NCBI GenBank assembly: GCA_904380375.1
Contig: CAJFID010000004.1
Coordinates: 1-64,000, forward strand
Source: Avimonas intestinalis
Lineage (GTDB): Bacteria > Bacillota > Clostridia > Oscillospirales > Acutalibacteraceae
DNA length: 64,000 nt
Direction of reading: 5' to 3'
Shown: positions 43,318 to 52,338 of the stretch, piece after piece
Numbering within the stretch: the first letter of the stretch is position 1
Layout of the letters: every line of letters begins with the position of its first letter
Notes under the pieces: model-generated
Seen by the model: only the letters and a program-made list of their open reading frames with translations
What the model was told of the DNA's origin: nothing
Databases searched by the model: none
Translations under genes and position numbers: made by a program

Positions 43318-43329
43318 TTTATTATACCG

Positions 43330-44274
43330 TTATCTCGCCTTTGCGTCAATCAGCGACAGGTTCCGCGCCGGCACCTTTTTCCCCCGCCAGCCATAGGCTT
43401 TTCCCGCGAGATCCTTCAGCGATTCCGGGGTGAGGCAGGGCTCGTACCGCCCCGCAAAGCAGGGGTGGGGAGCGATCCGGGCGGCGCGGTTGAGGGGGCA
43501 GGCCTCCTGGCAGAGATCGCAGCCCCAGGCCATGCCGCTGTCCCGGATCAGCTGGGCCTCCTGCAACGTCAGCTCCCCCTTTTTCTGGGTGACGGCGGAC
43601 AGGCAGGTGCCCCCTCTTCCATCCGCCGGAGCAACCGGCGGATTCCCGCCGGGGCGCGGCAGGCAGCCGGCCGGGCAGGCGGCGGCGCACCGCCCGCAGC
43701 GGGGACAGCGGGGGGGCTCCGCCGGGACGGGGCCGGCCAGGGCCAGCCCGGTCACGATGGCGCCGATGAACACCCAGGAGCCGTAGTCCGGGTGGATCAG
43801 CAGCCCGTTTTCCCCCACGACCCCTAAGCCGGCCAGCGCGGCGGCCCGCACCTCCGGGATGGGGGAGTTGTCAATAAAGGGCAGGAAGCGCCCCTCGGGG
43901 AAAGCCGCCGCCAGGGCGGCCGCCGCCCGCTCCAGCGCGGCCCCGGCGGCCTGGTGGTAATCGGGTACCCGGGCGTAGCGGGAGAGGTTGCTGCGCGCCC
44001 CGGCGTCAGGGGACGGCCCAACGCCCTCTGGTGCCGCCGAGACAGCTGGGGGCTCCCCGCCCGGGCAGGGCCCTTCGTCCGGGAAGCGGTAGGGGAACAG
44101 GACGGCGATCACGGTGCGGGCGGGCGCCGCCGGCGGGAACGCCTGCACCAGCCGCTCCCTTCCGCGGCAGGGCAGCAGGCGGCCCTCCACCGCAGAAAAG
44201 GGGCAGAAGCCATGCAGGGCCAGGCCGGACTCCCGCAGGATGCGGGAAACCGCCGCCTTTGCCTCGTCTGTCAT
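43330..44274 (-). CDS. Epoxyqueuosine reductase QueG-like Fe-S protein
   Basis: 314 residues. Cobalamin- and Fe-S-dependent family making queuosine in tRNA. Motifs: NLSRYARVPDYHQAAGAALE, the acid FIDNSPIPEVRAAALAGLGVVGENGLLI region (usually AGLGxIGKN; here GEN), CPRCGRCAAACPAGCL and WGCDLCQEACPLN. The C-terminal HEAT part of some QueGs is missing, as in many Clostridial members. Start at MTDEAKA. No other queuosine genes are in the window, so a related reductase role remains possible. Confidence 0.75.
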   Translation of the reverse strand: MTDEAKAAVSRILRESGLALHGFCPFSAVEGRLLPCRGRERLVQAFPPAAPARTVIAVLFPYRFPDEGPCPGGEPPAVSAAPEGVGPSPDAGARSNLSRYARVPDYHQAAGAALERAAAALAAAFPEGRFLPFIDNSPIPEVRAAALAGLGVVGENGLLIHPDYGSWVFIGAIVTGLALAGPVPAEPPRCPRCGRCAAACPAGCLPRPGGNPPVAPADGRGGTCLSAVTQKKGELTLQEAQLIRDSGMAWGCDLCQEACPLNRAARIAPHPCFAGRYEPCLTPESLKDLAGKAYGWRGKKVPARNLSLIDAKAR

Positions 44275-44489
44275 CCCCTCGCCCCCTCTGTCATCCCATC
44301 CGGTAAAGAAGCCGGAACGGCTAATACCGCCGGCGGCGCGTTCCGACGGCGCCGCGGTTATCCCCAGTATACCCGATCCCGCCGGCGGAATCAACCGTCA
44401 GGCAAGGCCGCGCGGGAAAGGGGCGGCACGGGTCAGGGAGCGCATCCCGGCGCACTTTGGCAGGCCGCATCCCCGCCGGAAAAGCCAAA
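44275..44489. other. Intergenic stretch without a gene
   Basis: GC-rich, no credible coding region or promoter noticed upstream of the queG-like gene. Confidence 0.5.
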
Positions 44490-44522
44490 GCCCCCTCCCG
44501 GCGGCAGGCATCGGGAGGGGGC
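44490..44522 (-). terminator. Terminator of the ABC/lipoprotein operon
   Basis: 11-bp stem GCCCCCTCCCG with CGGGAGGGGGC; minus-strand tail TTTGGCTTTT. About 190 bases after the last permease gene. Confidence 0.75.
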
Positions 44523-44708
44523 GGTCCGTTGATCCATTCCAAAGGCTTTGCACCGGCTGCCATACCGGGGCCCACGGCGGCTTGGCCGGACAGCGGGAAA
44601 AGGGGGGTCCGCGGGGCGCGCGCCGGGGGCGTATCCACGTCCCATCCCATAAAAGGGGATAAGCCGTGCGCCGCAGCCGTTGGCATCCCGGCGCCGCCGC
44701 GCCTGCGC

Positions 44709-45923
44709 TTACCGGCCCTGCCCGGCAGCCGCCTGCCCCTGCCGGCCGGCCTTCCTCGGCCGGTCGGTCCTCCGGAAAAAGGCGATGGAGAAGGCAGCCG
44801 CCGCCAGCACCAGGTTTTCCGCCAAGGCAGCCCAGCCCACGGGAAGGCCGGCGCGTCCCACGTCATAAGGCGGGACGTTCCACAGCGCGCCGTTTACCAG
44901 CATCAGGCCCGGGAAGGCGGTATACACCGGCGCCGGCAGGTACCGGCGGAACACGACCGGCAGCAGGGCAAACAGCACCGCTGCGACGGTCAAGACAATC
45001 GGCTGATGGAGCCCATCCGAAAATACGGCGAGCCAAACCGCCAGCAGCACCGCGCCAAGCAGCCGTGTCCCGCACTGCCAGAGCAGGTACTGCCGCAGCG
45101 TCCAGGCGTGGGGGCAGCTTGCGAAGGCCGCGAGGCTCTGGACCGGCGCGGACGCGGAGGGAAGCTCAAGGCGCAGCGCCGCTATTCCCAGCTCCACCCC
45201 CAGGGAGAGCAGGGCAAACAGCGCCGTCAGGGGGACGGCGGCGGAAAGCCGGCGCAGCAGGCTGCCCCGCCGCCCCGACCGGGTAGCCCGGACGGGCGCC
45301 AGCATCCCGCTGCCGGCATCAAGCAGCAGGTAGGGCAGGCAGAGGACCAGCACGCTGGCCAGCAGCAGGAAATCCATCTCCCCGTCGCCCAGCAGGATCT
45401 CCCAGCCGGTATCGTACAGGAATTCGGGCGGCCCGCCGTCGCGGTACCGCTGCGCAAAGCGCGCCGCCTCGCGGGCAGACAGCTCCTCCCCGTAAAGGCC
45501 GGCCGCCGTCCCGCCGGCGGACAGGGCGGCGTAGGCCCCGTCCTGCCCGTCCAGGTATGCCGCCTGGTCATAGATTTTGCGGAACGCCTGCTCCACGTCC
45601 ATGGCGTAGAACCATTGCTTATTGAACGCTTCAAACTCTTCCTTGCTGATCTTGCCTTCCTTATATGCCGATTCCATGTCCGATTGCGCTTCCAGGATCA
45701 GAACCACCCGCTCGTACTCCTCGTCAAGGTAGCGGCGCTTCTCCGGCGTCATCGGGCCCTGGAGCCGCTGGCAGTAGGCGCGGTACTGCTCCTCGTTCTG
45801 TACAGAATCCCGCGGCGCCAGGCTGTACCAGGACACCCCGGCCCGTACCAGCAGCAGGGCCAGGGCCAGCAGGAACGCCCAGCAGGTGCCCAGCTTCTTC
45901 CACTCCCACGCGTAGCCCTTCAT
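44709..45923 (-). CDS. ABC-2 type transporter permease, second subunit
   Basis: 404 residues. One N-terminal membrane segment, a large extracytoplasmic helical region (residues 35-165, acidic, EEYERVVLILEAQSD), then about six hydrophobic segments. This is the ABC-2 plan with an enlarged first outside loop, as in many antibiotic/lipid or peptide exporters. The ATG overlaps the stop of the first permease (ATGA). Sequence similarity to the first permease is limited to the plan. Confidence 0.8.
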   Translation of the reverse strand: MKGYAWEWKKLGTCWAFLLALALLLVRAGVSWYSLAPRDSVQNEEQYRAYCQRLQGPMTPEKRRYLDEEYERVVLILEAQSDMESAYKEGKISKEEFEAFNKQWFYAMDVEQAFRKIYDQAAYLDGQDGAYAALSAGGTAAGLYGEELSAREAARFAQRYRDGGPPEFLYDTGWEILLGDGEMDFLLLASVLVLCLPYLLLDAGSGMLAPVRATRSGRRGSLLRRLSAAVPLTALFALLSLGVELGIAALRLELPSASAPVQSLAAFASCPHAWTLRQYLLWQCGTRLLGAVLLAVWLAVFSDGLHQPIVLTVAAVLFALLPVVFRRYLPAPVYTAFPGLMLVNGALWNVPPYDVGRAGLPVGWAALAENLVLAAAAFSIAFFRRTDRPRKAGRQGQAAAGQGR

Positions 45924-47146
45924 GCCTTCGCCCCCGCCCTGCGCGGGGCGCGGCAGGAGCCGCCCAGGAAGAGCCGCCACCCCAGCAGGAGGAAGGCAGC
46001 CAGCCCGGCCAGGCAGACCAGCAGCGGCAGGACGAAGCGGAACACCGGCCAGCCGGCGATATCCGCCACATCCATCCCCGTCAAATAATCCTGCGTATCC
46101 AAAAGGCAGAGGGGGTTCCAGGAGCGGAAGAACTGCTCAAACCGGATCTCGGTATAGCTGGGGTTGGGATGGAACACATCCTCCCGGCCGCCAAGCGCCA
46201 CATACAGGGACGAGCCCAGCAGCCCGCCCAGGCCGGCCAGCCCCAGGCCAAGGGAGAGCAGCCTTCCCCGAGCCAGGCAGCTGACAAAAATCGCAAAGGC
46301 GGCCATAAACACCGCCACCGCCAGGCGGAACGCCAGATGCAAGGCCAGCATCCCGGCAATCGAGATATTCAGCGGGCAGTGCTCAAACAGGTACAGCGAC
46401 TGCACCGGGGCCAGCCAGCAGGTCAAGTCCGTCTGGATGGCAAAGCAGGCGACCGTCGCCGCGAAAAAGACCGCCATAGCCGCCGCCGCATACAGCAGCG
46501 CCGCCGCCGCCCGGGCCCAATAGGCCGGGGAGCGCCCCCGCCGGCTGCTGTGCACGATCGGGTACACCCCCGCCGCACGGTCGGCGGTAAAGAGGTACAC
46601 CGCCCCCAGGATGGCCAGGCAGAGGGCAAACGCCTCCGCCAGATGGTAAGCCGACGGCTGTCCAAGCCGTTCAAACAGCAAAACCCAGGGAGACGCGTCC
46701 ATCAGGTAGGGGGTCTTGCGCTCGCTGTACACCTGGCGGATCAGGCGGTTGTAGCGCAGCTTGTATTCGTTGCCCTCGGGATTGGCCTCGTACTCCGCGA
46801 TGTTGTAATCCGCCTGCTGGATGGCGAAGAGCCGCCGTTCCTCCATCTCCAGCAGGCCTTGGATATTGTAATAAAGGCCCAGGACCATGTTGGGGTGGTA
46901 TTCCCCTTCTATGCCCGCAATCCGGACGCTGGCCTCCCCCGCCTGCCCCCGGCTGTTGGCGTCGCTGACCGCGTCGTACAGCTCCTTGGTCAGGACGGTC
47001 CCGGCCTGCTCATAAAGCCGGGAGACCTCCTCGTCCCTCAGGCTCTCCCGCGGGAAGTACCAGTACGCGGTCAAGACCAGGAAAAGGGCGGCCACCGCCC
47101 ACAGCATCCCGCTGCGCAGGAATTTTTTCAGCTCATACCGGATCAT
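45920..47146 (-). CDS. ABC-2 type transporter permease, first subunit
   Basis: 408 residues. MIRYELKKFLRSGMLWAVAA start typical of ABC-2 permeases, one outside domain (residues 35-165), then about six membrane segments (ALCLAILGAVYLFTADRAAG, LLYAAAAMAVFFAATVACFA and more). Start overlaps the end of the ATPase gene by 14 bases. With the next gene it would form the membrane heterodimer. Confidence 0.82.
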   Translation of the reverse strand: MIRYELKKFLRSGMLWAVAALFLVLTAYWYFPRESLRDEEVSRLYEQAGTVLTKELYDAVSDANSRGQAGEASVRIAGIEGEYHPNMVLGLYYNIQGLLEMEERRLFAIQQADYNIAEYEANPEGNEYKLRYNRLIRQVYSERKTPYLMDASPWVLLFERLGQPSAYHLAEAFALCLAILGAVYLFTADRAAGVYPIVHSSRRGRSPAYWARAAAALLYAAAAMAVFFAATVACFAIQTDLTCWLAPVQSLYLFEHCPLNISIAGMLALHLAFRLAVAVFMAAFAIFVSCLARGRLLSLGLGLAGLGGLLGSSLYVALGGREDVFHPNPSYTEIRFEQFFRSWNPLCLLDTQDYLTGMDVADIAGWPVFRFVLPLLVCLAGLAAFLLLGWRLFLGGSCRAPRRAGAKA

Positions 47147-48065
47147 CCGCGCCGCCTCCCGTCTCTCCGAAGTACGCGATGTACAGGTCGTCGAGCGTCG
47201 GCTCCGCCGGGAGGGCGCCTTCCGCGGGCGGCGTATCCGCGATCACCCGCAGGGCCGCCATCCCATCGCGGTAATCCATCCGGGAGACGGGAAACCGCGC
47301 GGCCATCGGCTCCGCCTGTGCGGCGGGGATCTCCAGCGTCCAGACCTTGCCGGCCATCTCCTCCAAAAACTCCGGCACGGTGCGGTTCCCGAGAAGCTCT
47401 CCCTCCCGCAGCAGGAGCACCCGGTGGGCCAGGTTCTCCACATCCGAGACGATATGGGTGGCCAGCAGGATAATCGTGGTCTCGGACAGCTCGGACAGCA
47501 GCCCTTTGAAGCGGATGCGCTCCTTGGGGTCAAGGCCGGCCGTCGGCTCGTCAAAGATCAGGAGGTCGGGCGACCCGATGAGCGCCTGGGCAATCCCCAG
47601 CCGCTGCCGCATCCCGCCCGAATACTGCCCCACCCGCCGCTTGGCGTCGGCGGCCAGGTTGACCTTTTCAAGCAGGGCGTCCGCCTCCCGCTTGGCCTCG
47701 GCCCGGCTGGCCACGCCCTTGAGCGCGGCGAAGTACAGCAGCATATCCCGGCCGGTGAAATTGCGGTACATCCCCACATGCTGCGGCAGGTACCCGAGCC
47801 GGGAGCGGTACGCCGCGCCCAGCCGCCAGATCGGCTCCCCGTCGCACAGCACCTCCCCTGCCGTCGGCCTGGTCAGGCCGGTGATCATGGTCATCAGGGT
47901 GGTTTTGCCCGCGCCGTTGGGGCCCAGGAGCCCGTATATCCCCGGCCCCAACGCCGTCGTCAGCGGACGGACCGCCTGCTTTTTCCCGTAATTTTTGGCC
48001 AGCCCCCGCAGCTCCAGCCGCATGGGGCGGCGGGCCGGTTCCACCGGCCTGCGGCGTTCTTTCAT
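47133..48065 (-). CDS. ABC transporter ATP-binding protein
   Basis: 310 residues. Walker A GPNGAGKTT, Q-loop LGYLPQHVGMY, signature YSGGMRQRLGIAQAL, Walker B LLIFDEPTAGLDP and the switch His in LATHIVSDVE. CcmA/BcrA-type exporter ATPase with a C-terminal 80-residue regulatory part. Start after GGAAGGGGG. It follows the two lipoprotein genes and precedes both permeases; probable role is export or sensing at the cell surface. Confidence 0.92.
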   Translation of the reverse strand: MKERRRPVEPARRPMRLELRGLAKNYGKKQAVRPLTTALGPGIYGLLGPNGAGKTTLMTMITGLTRPTAGEVLCDGEPIWRLGAAYRSRLGYLPQHVGMYRNFTGRDMLLYFAALKGVASRAEAKREADALLEKVNLAADAKRRVGQYSGGMRQRLGIAQALIGSPDLLIFDEPTAGLDPKERIRFKGLLSELSETTIILLATHIVSDVENLAHRVLLLREGELLGNRTVPEFLEEMAGKVWTLEIPAAQAEPMAARFPVSRMDYRDGMAALRVIADTPPAEGALPAEPTLDDLYIAYFGETGGGADDPV

Positions 48066-48123
48066 GCCGATCCCCCTTCCATTTTCCCGGGCCCGTCCCG
48101 GATAGGCGCTGCTCCGTCAATGG

Positions 48124-49143
48124 CTAAGTGGTATACTCCAGCTCCCGGATATTGCTCCCGTCCCCGTCCATCAGGAGGACGCGCCCCTCCTGGTTACTCA
48201 GGGTCAGCAGGACCTTATCCCACCGCTCAAACACGCCGATTTCGGCGACATCCTCACCCGTCAGCCGGCGGGGGTTCCCGCCGTCCAGGTCCATGGCGAA
48301 CAGGCCGGCTTGGCCCAGCACGGTGTAAAAGATCTGGTCGTTCAGGATGTTGTAATACAGCATATTCCCCATGATCTCCCGCCGGTCGCCCCCGTCCTTA
48401 TCCATGGAAATCAGGACGATGTCATCGCCCTGATTCTGGATGAAATACAGCCGGCCGCCGTAGCTCATCAGGCGGGTGGCGCGGTCCCCCTCCAGCACGC
48501 GGCGGTTCTCCCCGTCAATGCCCATGGCGCAGAGCTCCAGGTCGGCGGAAATATGATAGATCACGTCGTCCTCAATCACAAAGCCGTTCTGATACCGTGT
48601 AACGTCCTCGTACGACACCACCGTTTCCCCGGTGCTCAGGTCGGTCACGTCCATCCGCTTCTTATAGACCGCAAAGCTGTACAGCCGGTCCTTGTAGATC
48701 CGGTCGTAGGAATACCCCGCATCGGGATCGCGGTCCAGCGTGAGGTAGGCGGTCTTTTCCGTCCCGTCCAGCCGGAAAAGCGTTTCGGGCGACGCGGAAT
48801 CCACAAAATACAGCTTATCGTGGAAGGAATGGACGGTCGTCATTCCTCCGAGGTACCCGCTGCACATCGCGTTTTCATGGTCGCAAGCAGGATCGTCGCA
48901 GTTGATGGTGATCCGCTCCGTCGCCTTGCTCAGGCGGTAAAGGCTGAAATTGCTTTTGAAATAGACCGCGTCCTCCGTTTCGGCAAAGGCCGCGGAATTC
49001 ATCATCCAGTTGCCCTGGTTATTTTCCGCTTCCAGGCCGGTAAAATCGGTGATCCGCTCCTCCCCGCCGCCCCGGCACCCCGCCAGGAGCAGCAGGCCGG
49101 CAGCCAGAACGCCGGCCAGGATGCGGTGCGTTAATTTTTTCAT
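48124..49143 (-). CDS. Lipoprotein with DUF5050-like beta-propeller
   Basis: 339 residues. Lipobox LLLLAGC (Cys about 23). The rest alternates short strands with the DUF5050 pattern (LYRLSKATERI, KLYFVDSASPETLFRLDG, DRLYSFAVYK, DDVIYHISADLELCAMGIDG, GRLYFIQNQGDDIVLISMDK), about six blades. Contains NCDDPACDHENAMCSGYLGG, a Cys/His cluster of unknown role seen in such lipoproteins. Overlaps the upstream lipoprotein stop by 4 bases. Surface exposed, ligand unknown. Confidence 0.82.
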   Translation of the reverse strand: MKKLTHRILAGVLAAGLLLLAGCRGGGEERITDFTGLEAENNQGNWMMNSAAFAETEDAVYFKSNFSLYRLSKATERITINCDDPACDHENAMCSGYLGGMTTVHSFHDKLYFVDSASPETLFRLDGTEKTAYLTLDRDPDAGYSYDRIYKDRLYSFAVYKKRMDVTDLSTGETVVSYEDVTRYQNGFVIEDDVIYHISADLELCAMGIDGENRRVLEGDRATRLMSYGGRLYFIQNQGDDIVLISMDKDGGDRREIMGNMLYYNILNDQIFYTVLGQAGLFAMDLDGGNPRRLTGEDVAEIGVFERWDKVLLTLSNQEGRVLLMDGDGSNIRELEYTT

Positions 49144-50162
49144 GATCCCGCCCCCTCTGTCGCCTCCACGGTGACGGGATCCCCGGCAGCCCATATGGAA
49201 CGCTTAATCGTTTCCAGGTCGGTTTCTAGGTCAATTGTGACCGAATACAGGTTGTACGCCCCCTCCTCTGGTAGAAAAGATAGATCCAAGGGGAAGATCA
49301 GGTTTTGTTCAAACGATTCGTTTTCCCAATCAAGATAGTACCCGCCGTCAAAGGCCGGCACCGGCTCCCCGTCCATAAGCAGCACCGTCCGGTGCCGCCC
49401 CGGCTCGGCCTGCACAGGGAGAACCCATTCCGGCAGGTTTTCCAGGTCGTAGGCAAAGTAGGCGCTGCCCGACGCAGGCTTCTTCGTCTCCTCGAGGGTG
49501 TCAATCCGTTTTTTCGTAAATTCGCCGCTGGAAAGAATTTCCACTGGCGCCTGGGGTGAAAACGCGGGCGCTTCCTTGGCCTCGAGCGACTCGTCGGCAA
49601 TCAGTTCCACGGCGAAGCCCATACAGGCAGCAGGACGAATTGTTGCGTTTGTTGCAGAATCAGCAGTCAGCTTTTCGGCAAACCCATATAGACCGACAAC
49701 AGTCATAGTCACGGATTCCCCCGGTTTTACAATTTCTGGCACAAAAGAAACCGTGTGATTTTCACTGCCTTCCGGCAGAAGTATGGCATGAGAGAACTCT
49801 TCTGCGCCACCATTCAATCGGAAAGACTGAAGAATTCCATCCAAAAAAATCAAAAATCGTACTGGCATCTCCTCAACGCCGGCTTGAACAATTTGTATCT
49901 CAGCCGTTACTTCGCCACCAGTATAGGGAAACTCCAAATTTCCCCCGCGAGATTGGTCGTTAATAGAAATGATGTTAAAGTTACCACTCCATGAAGGTGG
50001 TAATTGCACTTCCGATTGTTCCTCCCAGCCGTATCGATTCGTAGGTTCAGGAGAGACATAGGAAAGCTCCTCCATCTCCTGTCCACCGCATGCTGTCAAA
50101 AACAAGTTCATACTCAACAAACTCAATACCGTACAAGCGGCAACGAGAACCCTACTTTTCAT
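49140..50162 (-). CDS. Lipoprotein of unknown function, first gene of the ABC operon
   Basis: 340 residues. Signal with lipobox FLTAC (Cys about 25), acidic N-terminal part, then beta-rich sequence (QIVQAGVEEMPVRFLIFLDG, SHAILLPEG, TVSFVPEIVKPGESV), suggesting one or two beta-sandwich domains. No motif recognised. The first 190 codons are AT-rich while the last 150 are GC-rich like the neighbours, as if the 5' half came from elsewhere. It shares ATGA with the DUF5050 gene. Confidence 0.75.
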   Translation of the reverse strand: MKSRVLVAACTVLSLLSMNLFLTACGGQEMEELSYVSPEPTNRYGWEEQSEVQLPPSWSGNFNIISINDQSRGGNLEFPYTGGEVTAEIQIVQAGVEEMPVRFLIFLDGILQSFRLNGGAEEFSHAILLPEGSENHTVSFVPEIVKPGESVTMTVVGLYGFAEKLTADSATNATIRPAACMGFAVELIADESLEAKEAPAFSPQAPVEILSSGEFTKKRIDTLEETKKPASGSAYFAYDLENLPEWVLPVQAEPGRHRTVLLMDGEPVPAFDGGYYLDWENESFEQNLIFPLDLSFLPEEGAYNLYSVTIDLETDLETIKRSIWAAGDPVTVEATEGAGS

Positions 50163-50282
50163 TTCAGAGCCTCCCCTATAAATTGGTTCGACTGGTCAAT
50201 TGGCTATAGCTATAAACTTAAAGATTATATGCAAAGTAGCGGAAGGGAAGAGTATCCGGCTTTGACTTATTTATTGATCGCG

Positions 50283-50834
50283 TTAGAGTTCGCTACCCAT
50301 ACAACTAGCTTCTTGATAAGCGTTTCCAAACGCTGTTGAGTAAGCATTAAATATGCCCGTTGCTGATACAATTTCCGCTCCAAAAGCTAAACCAACGGTA
50401 CAAGTAGCAGATGAACCGTTGCCAGCGGTAGCAGATTTATTAAGTGTAGAACTCCGCAACTTTACTTCGCCGTCAATCTTAAAGCTATCCATCTTTAACT
50501 TGCTGTCATCCATGTATTCTCTCAGGCTAACGTTTGTTGCCTGCCGTGGAGGACTCACCACGTTATATTTGCTCATGGAAAACCATAACGTGACTTGGCC
50601 GCTTTGGGCGCCTGTGCTATAGAATTTTCCCGTATATGCGGCCATAGCACCAATGGTAAGGATGGATACCAAAAGCAGGATAAAAGACATTGCCAACGCT
50701 ATCTTACGTTTCGTTCCAAAGAACTCCTTTCTTTTCTCTAGCTTTGTCTCTTTGTTTCTTCCTCTCCGCCGCTTTCTATTTCCAAAGATACATGAATGCT
50801 GCCCCAAAGTAAATGGGAATTTATTATATTTCAT
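50283..50834 (-). CDS. Small secreted or membrane-anchored protein, low GC
   Basis: 183 residues as drawn. Very basic N-terminal 45 residues (GNRKRRRGRNKETKLEKRK), a hydrophobic signal (IALAMSFILLLVSILTIGAM, then AAY), then 120 Ser/Thr/Ala/Gly-rich residues with two Cys. The start is uncertain: the ATG at 50834 lacks a ribosome site, and AAAGGAG lies near 50728, close to the signal. AT-rich codons set it apart from the chromosome. 120 bases ahead of the lipoprotein/ABC operon, so it may be the substrate or a partner. Function unknown. Confidence 0.55.
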   Translation of the reverse strand: MKYNKFPFTLGQHSCIFGNRKRRRGRNKETKLEKRKEFFGTKRKIALAMSFILLLVSILTIGAMAAYTGKFYSTGAQSGQVTLWFSMSKYNVVSPPRQATNVSLREYMDDSKLKMDSFKIDGEVKLRSSTLNKSATAGNGSSATCTVGLAFGAEIVSATGIFNAYSTAFGNAYQEASCMGSEL

Positions 50835-51052
50835 TATTTTAATCTAACAAATTTCCATAAATAATTATATAATGCACTATTTCATGTCTATTTTACACCT
50901 TTTATCCAAAGCATTGGCTTCTGCCAATGCTCCAGACGCAGCGGCCGCGCGTTTTCGGGCCGGTGGGAAGGCGCTGCTCGGGGAACCCTTTCCGCCAGCG
51001 CCGGCCGCTGCGCTTTCAGCAAAGCCGGGGAGAGGCCGTGGTAAAGCGGGAG
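50835..51052. other. Intergenic stretch without a gene
   Basis: AT-rich start that probably holds the promoter of the small secreted protein, then GC-rich DNA. No gene seen. Confidence 0.5.
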
Positions 51053-51082
51053 AAAAAACGGCACGCCGATAACGGCGTGCCG
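51053..51082 (-). terminator. Terminator on the minus strand after the DUF2238 gene
   Basis: 10-bp stem CGGCACGCCG with CGGCGTGCCG, TTAT loop, minus-strand tail TTTTTTC. About 140 bases beyond the stop. Confidence 0.8.
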
Positions 51083-51225
51083 AAAGAAAAGGGCCGTATC
51101 AAGGGGCAGAGCCCAGCCAGACAAAATCCGGCCGGGCTCGGCACACATACACCCATAAAGGATTGGCCCGAGGGGGCCTTGCTTACCGGGCAAAGCGGAG
51201 CGGAACCGCCGCGCCTCTTCCGCCG

Positions 51226-51924
51226 TTACGGCGCGGCGGCTTCGTCGGCCCCGTTGGCACGGCTTTCTCCGCCCTCCGGCCCATAATTGGCGCGGTAGAA
51301 TTCCTCTGCCGGCAGGACCAGGAAGGAGCGCCGCTTGCCCTTCAGATGGAGCCAGACCGCCGCCGTCATCACCAGCGAACCGGCCAGGCAGATCAGCATA
51401 TCCTCCATCGTGTCCCCCACGCCGGTGGCGGCGACGTTCTGCGAATCGTGCCCGGTCAGCAGGAAGCCGAGGTATTCCAGCATCTCCCACAGCCCGGCGA
51501 CAAATTGCGAAAAGAAAAAACCGAACCCGGAGGCGGCCAAGGCGTCCCTGCCCATGGGGGCCCGCTTCTCCTCCCGCACCATCCAGAACAGGCAGAGCCC
51601 CAGAGCGCAGGCCACAAACCCGCTCAAGCAGTGGACGGCCAGGTCAAACCACCAGATATAGCTGTACCATCCCAGCACCGTCCCCAGGATAAACGCCAGA
51701 AAAAGGAAGATCAGCAGCACCGCATCCATCAGCGGGGCCTTTTTCAGCCGGAAAACCCGGCGGAGCAGAGGCAGCGCCGGCAGGAACAGGAGCCCCGCCA
51801 GGCCGCCAAGCCCCCGGACCACCGGGCCGCCGGAAAGCAGCACATATCCTCCGGCCGCCAGGCAGGCCAGCGCATAGAGGACGGCCGTCACCGTCAGGAC
51901 GTTTTGAAACCGCGCTTTTTGCAT
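51226..51924 (-). CDS. DUF2238/YjdF-like inner membrane protein
   Basis: 232 residues with six to seven membrane segments. Family pattern: WYSYIWWFDLAVHCLSGFVA (W-W-D-x-x-x-H-x-x-S-G), GLWEMLEYL and GDTMEDMLICLAGSLV (D-T-x-x-D). These charged residues inside the membrane suggest a transport or enzyme role but none is proven. Single-gene unit. Confidence 0.82.
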   Translation of the reverse strand: MQKARFQNVLTVTAVLYALACLAAGGYVLLSGGPVVRGLGGLAGLLFLPALPLLRRVFRLKKAPLMDAVLLIFLFLAFILGTVLGWYSYIWWFDLAVHCLSGFVACALGLCLFWMVREEKRAPMGRDALAASGFGFFFSQFVAGLWEMLEYLGFLLTGHDSQNVAATGVGDTMEDMLICLAGSLVMTAAVWLHLKGKRRSFLVLPAEEFYRANYGPEGGESRANGADEAAAP

Positions 51925-52105
51925 AGAACCAGCTCCCCTTTTCCTGCTTTGCGTGCCCGCCGCGCTCTCTGCCGATCTTTCTGCTTTTTACAGCTTTGCC
52001 ATCGCCGAAAGCCGCCGGGCGGCGGCACGCAGCCCGGCCTTATTGTACCACATCGCCGTCCAAAAGTCGAATCTCCGGGCAAGCGGCCGCTATCCCCGCC
52101 ACGGC

Positions 52106-52160
52106 GGTTGATTTCATGCGGGCGTGGTTGATTTCATGCGGGCATGTTGATTTCACGCCC
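52106..52160. repeat. Tandem 20-base repeats at the mannosidase-operon promoter
   Basis: GGTTGATTTCATGCGGGCGT (52106-52125) and GGTTGATTTCATGCGGGCAT (52126-52145), followed by a third partial unit GTTGATTTCACGCCC (52146-52160). The third unit supplies the -35. Confidence 0.8.
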
Positions 52161-52175
52161 GATTCCCGCTATACT
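52147..52175 (+). promoter_or_regulatory. Promoter of the SIS-GH38-ROK operon
   Basis: TTGATT at 52147-52152, 17-base spacer, TATACT at 52170-52175. The -35 lies inside the third tandem repeat, so a repeat-binding regulator would touch it directly. Confidence 0.65.
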
Positions 52176-52338
52176 GGAATCGCACAGGGCCCAGCGGAGC
52201 CTTCAACGCCCGCGGCCTTTCCGGGGGATCCCCCGGCGGAGCCCTTGCCCAAGGCGCCGCCTTTCCGATGGGGAAACGATATCCCTCTATGATTCTTTTA
52301 TAATCTATTATGCTGCACAACCGAAAGGAATGACCGCC

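Noticed and set aside
44457..46088. Long plus-strand frame opposite the ABC permeases
   Set aside because: Gln/Arg/Pro-rich shadow crossing the operon terminator; no motif.
50888..51490. 200-codon minus-strand frame overlapping the DUF2238 gene
   Set aside because: Out of frame with the convincing membrane protein and crosses its terminator.
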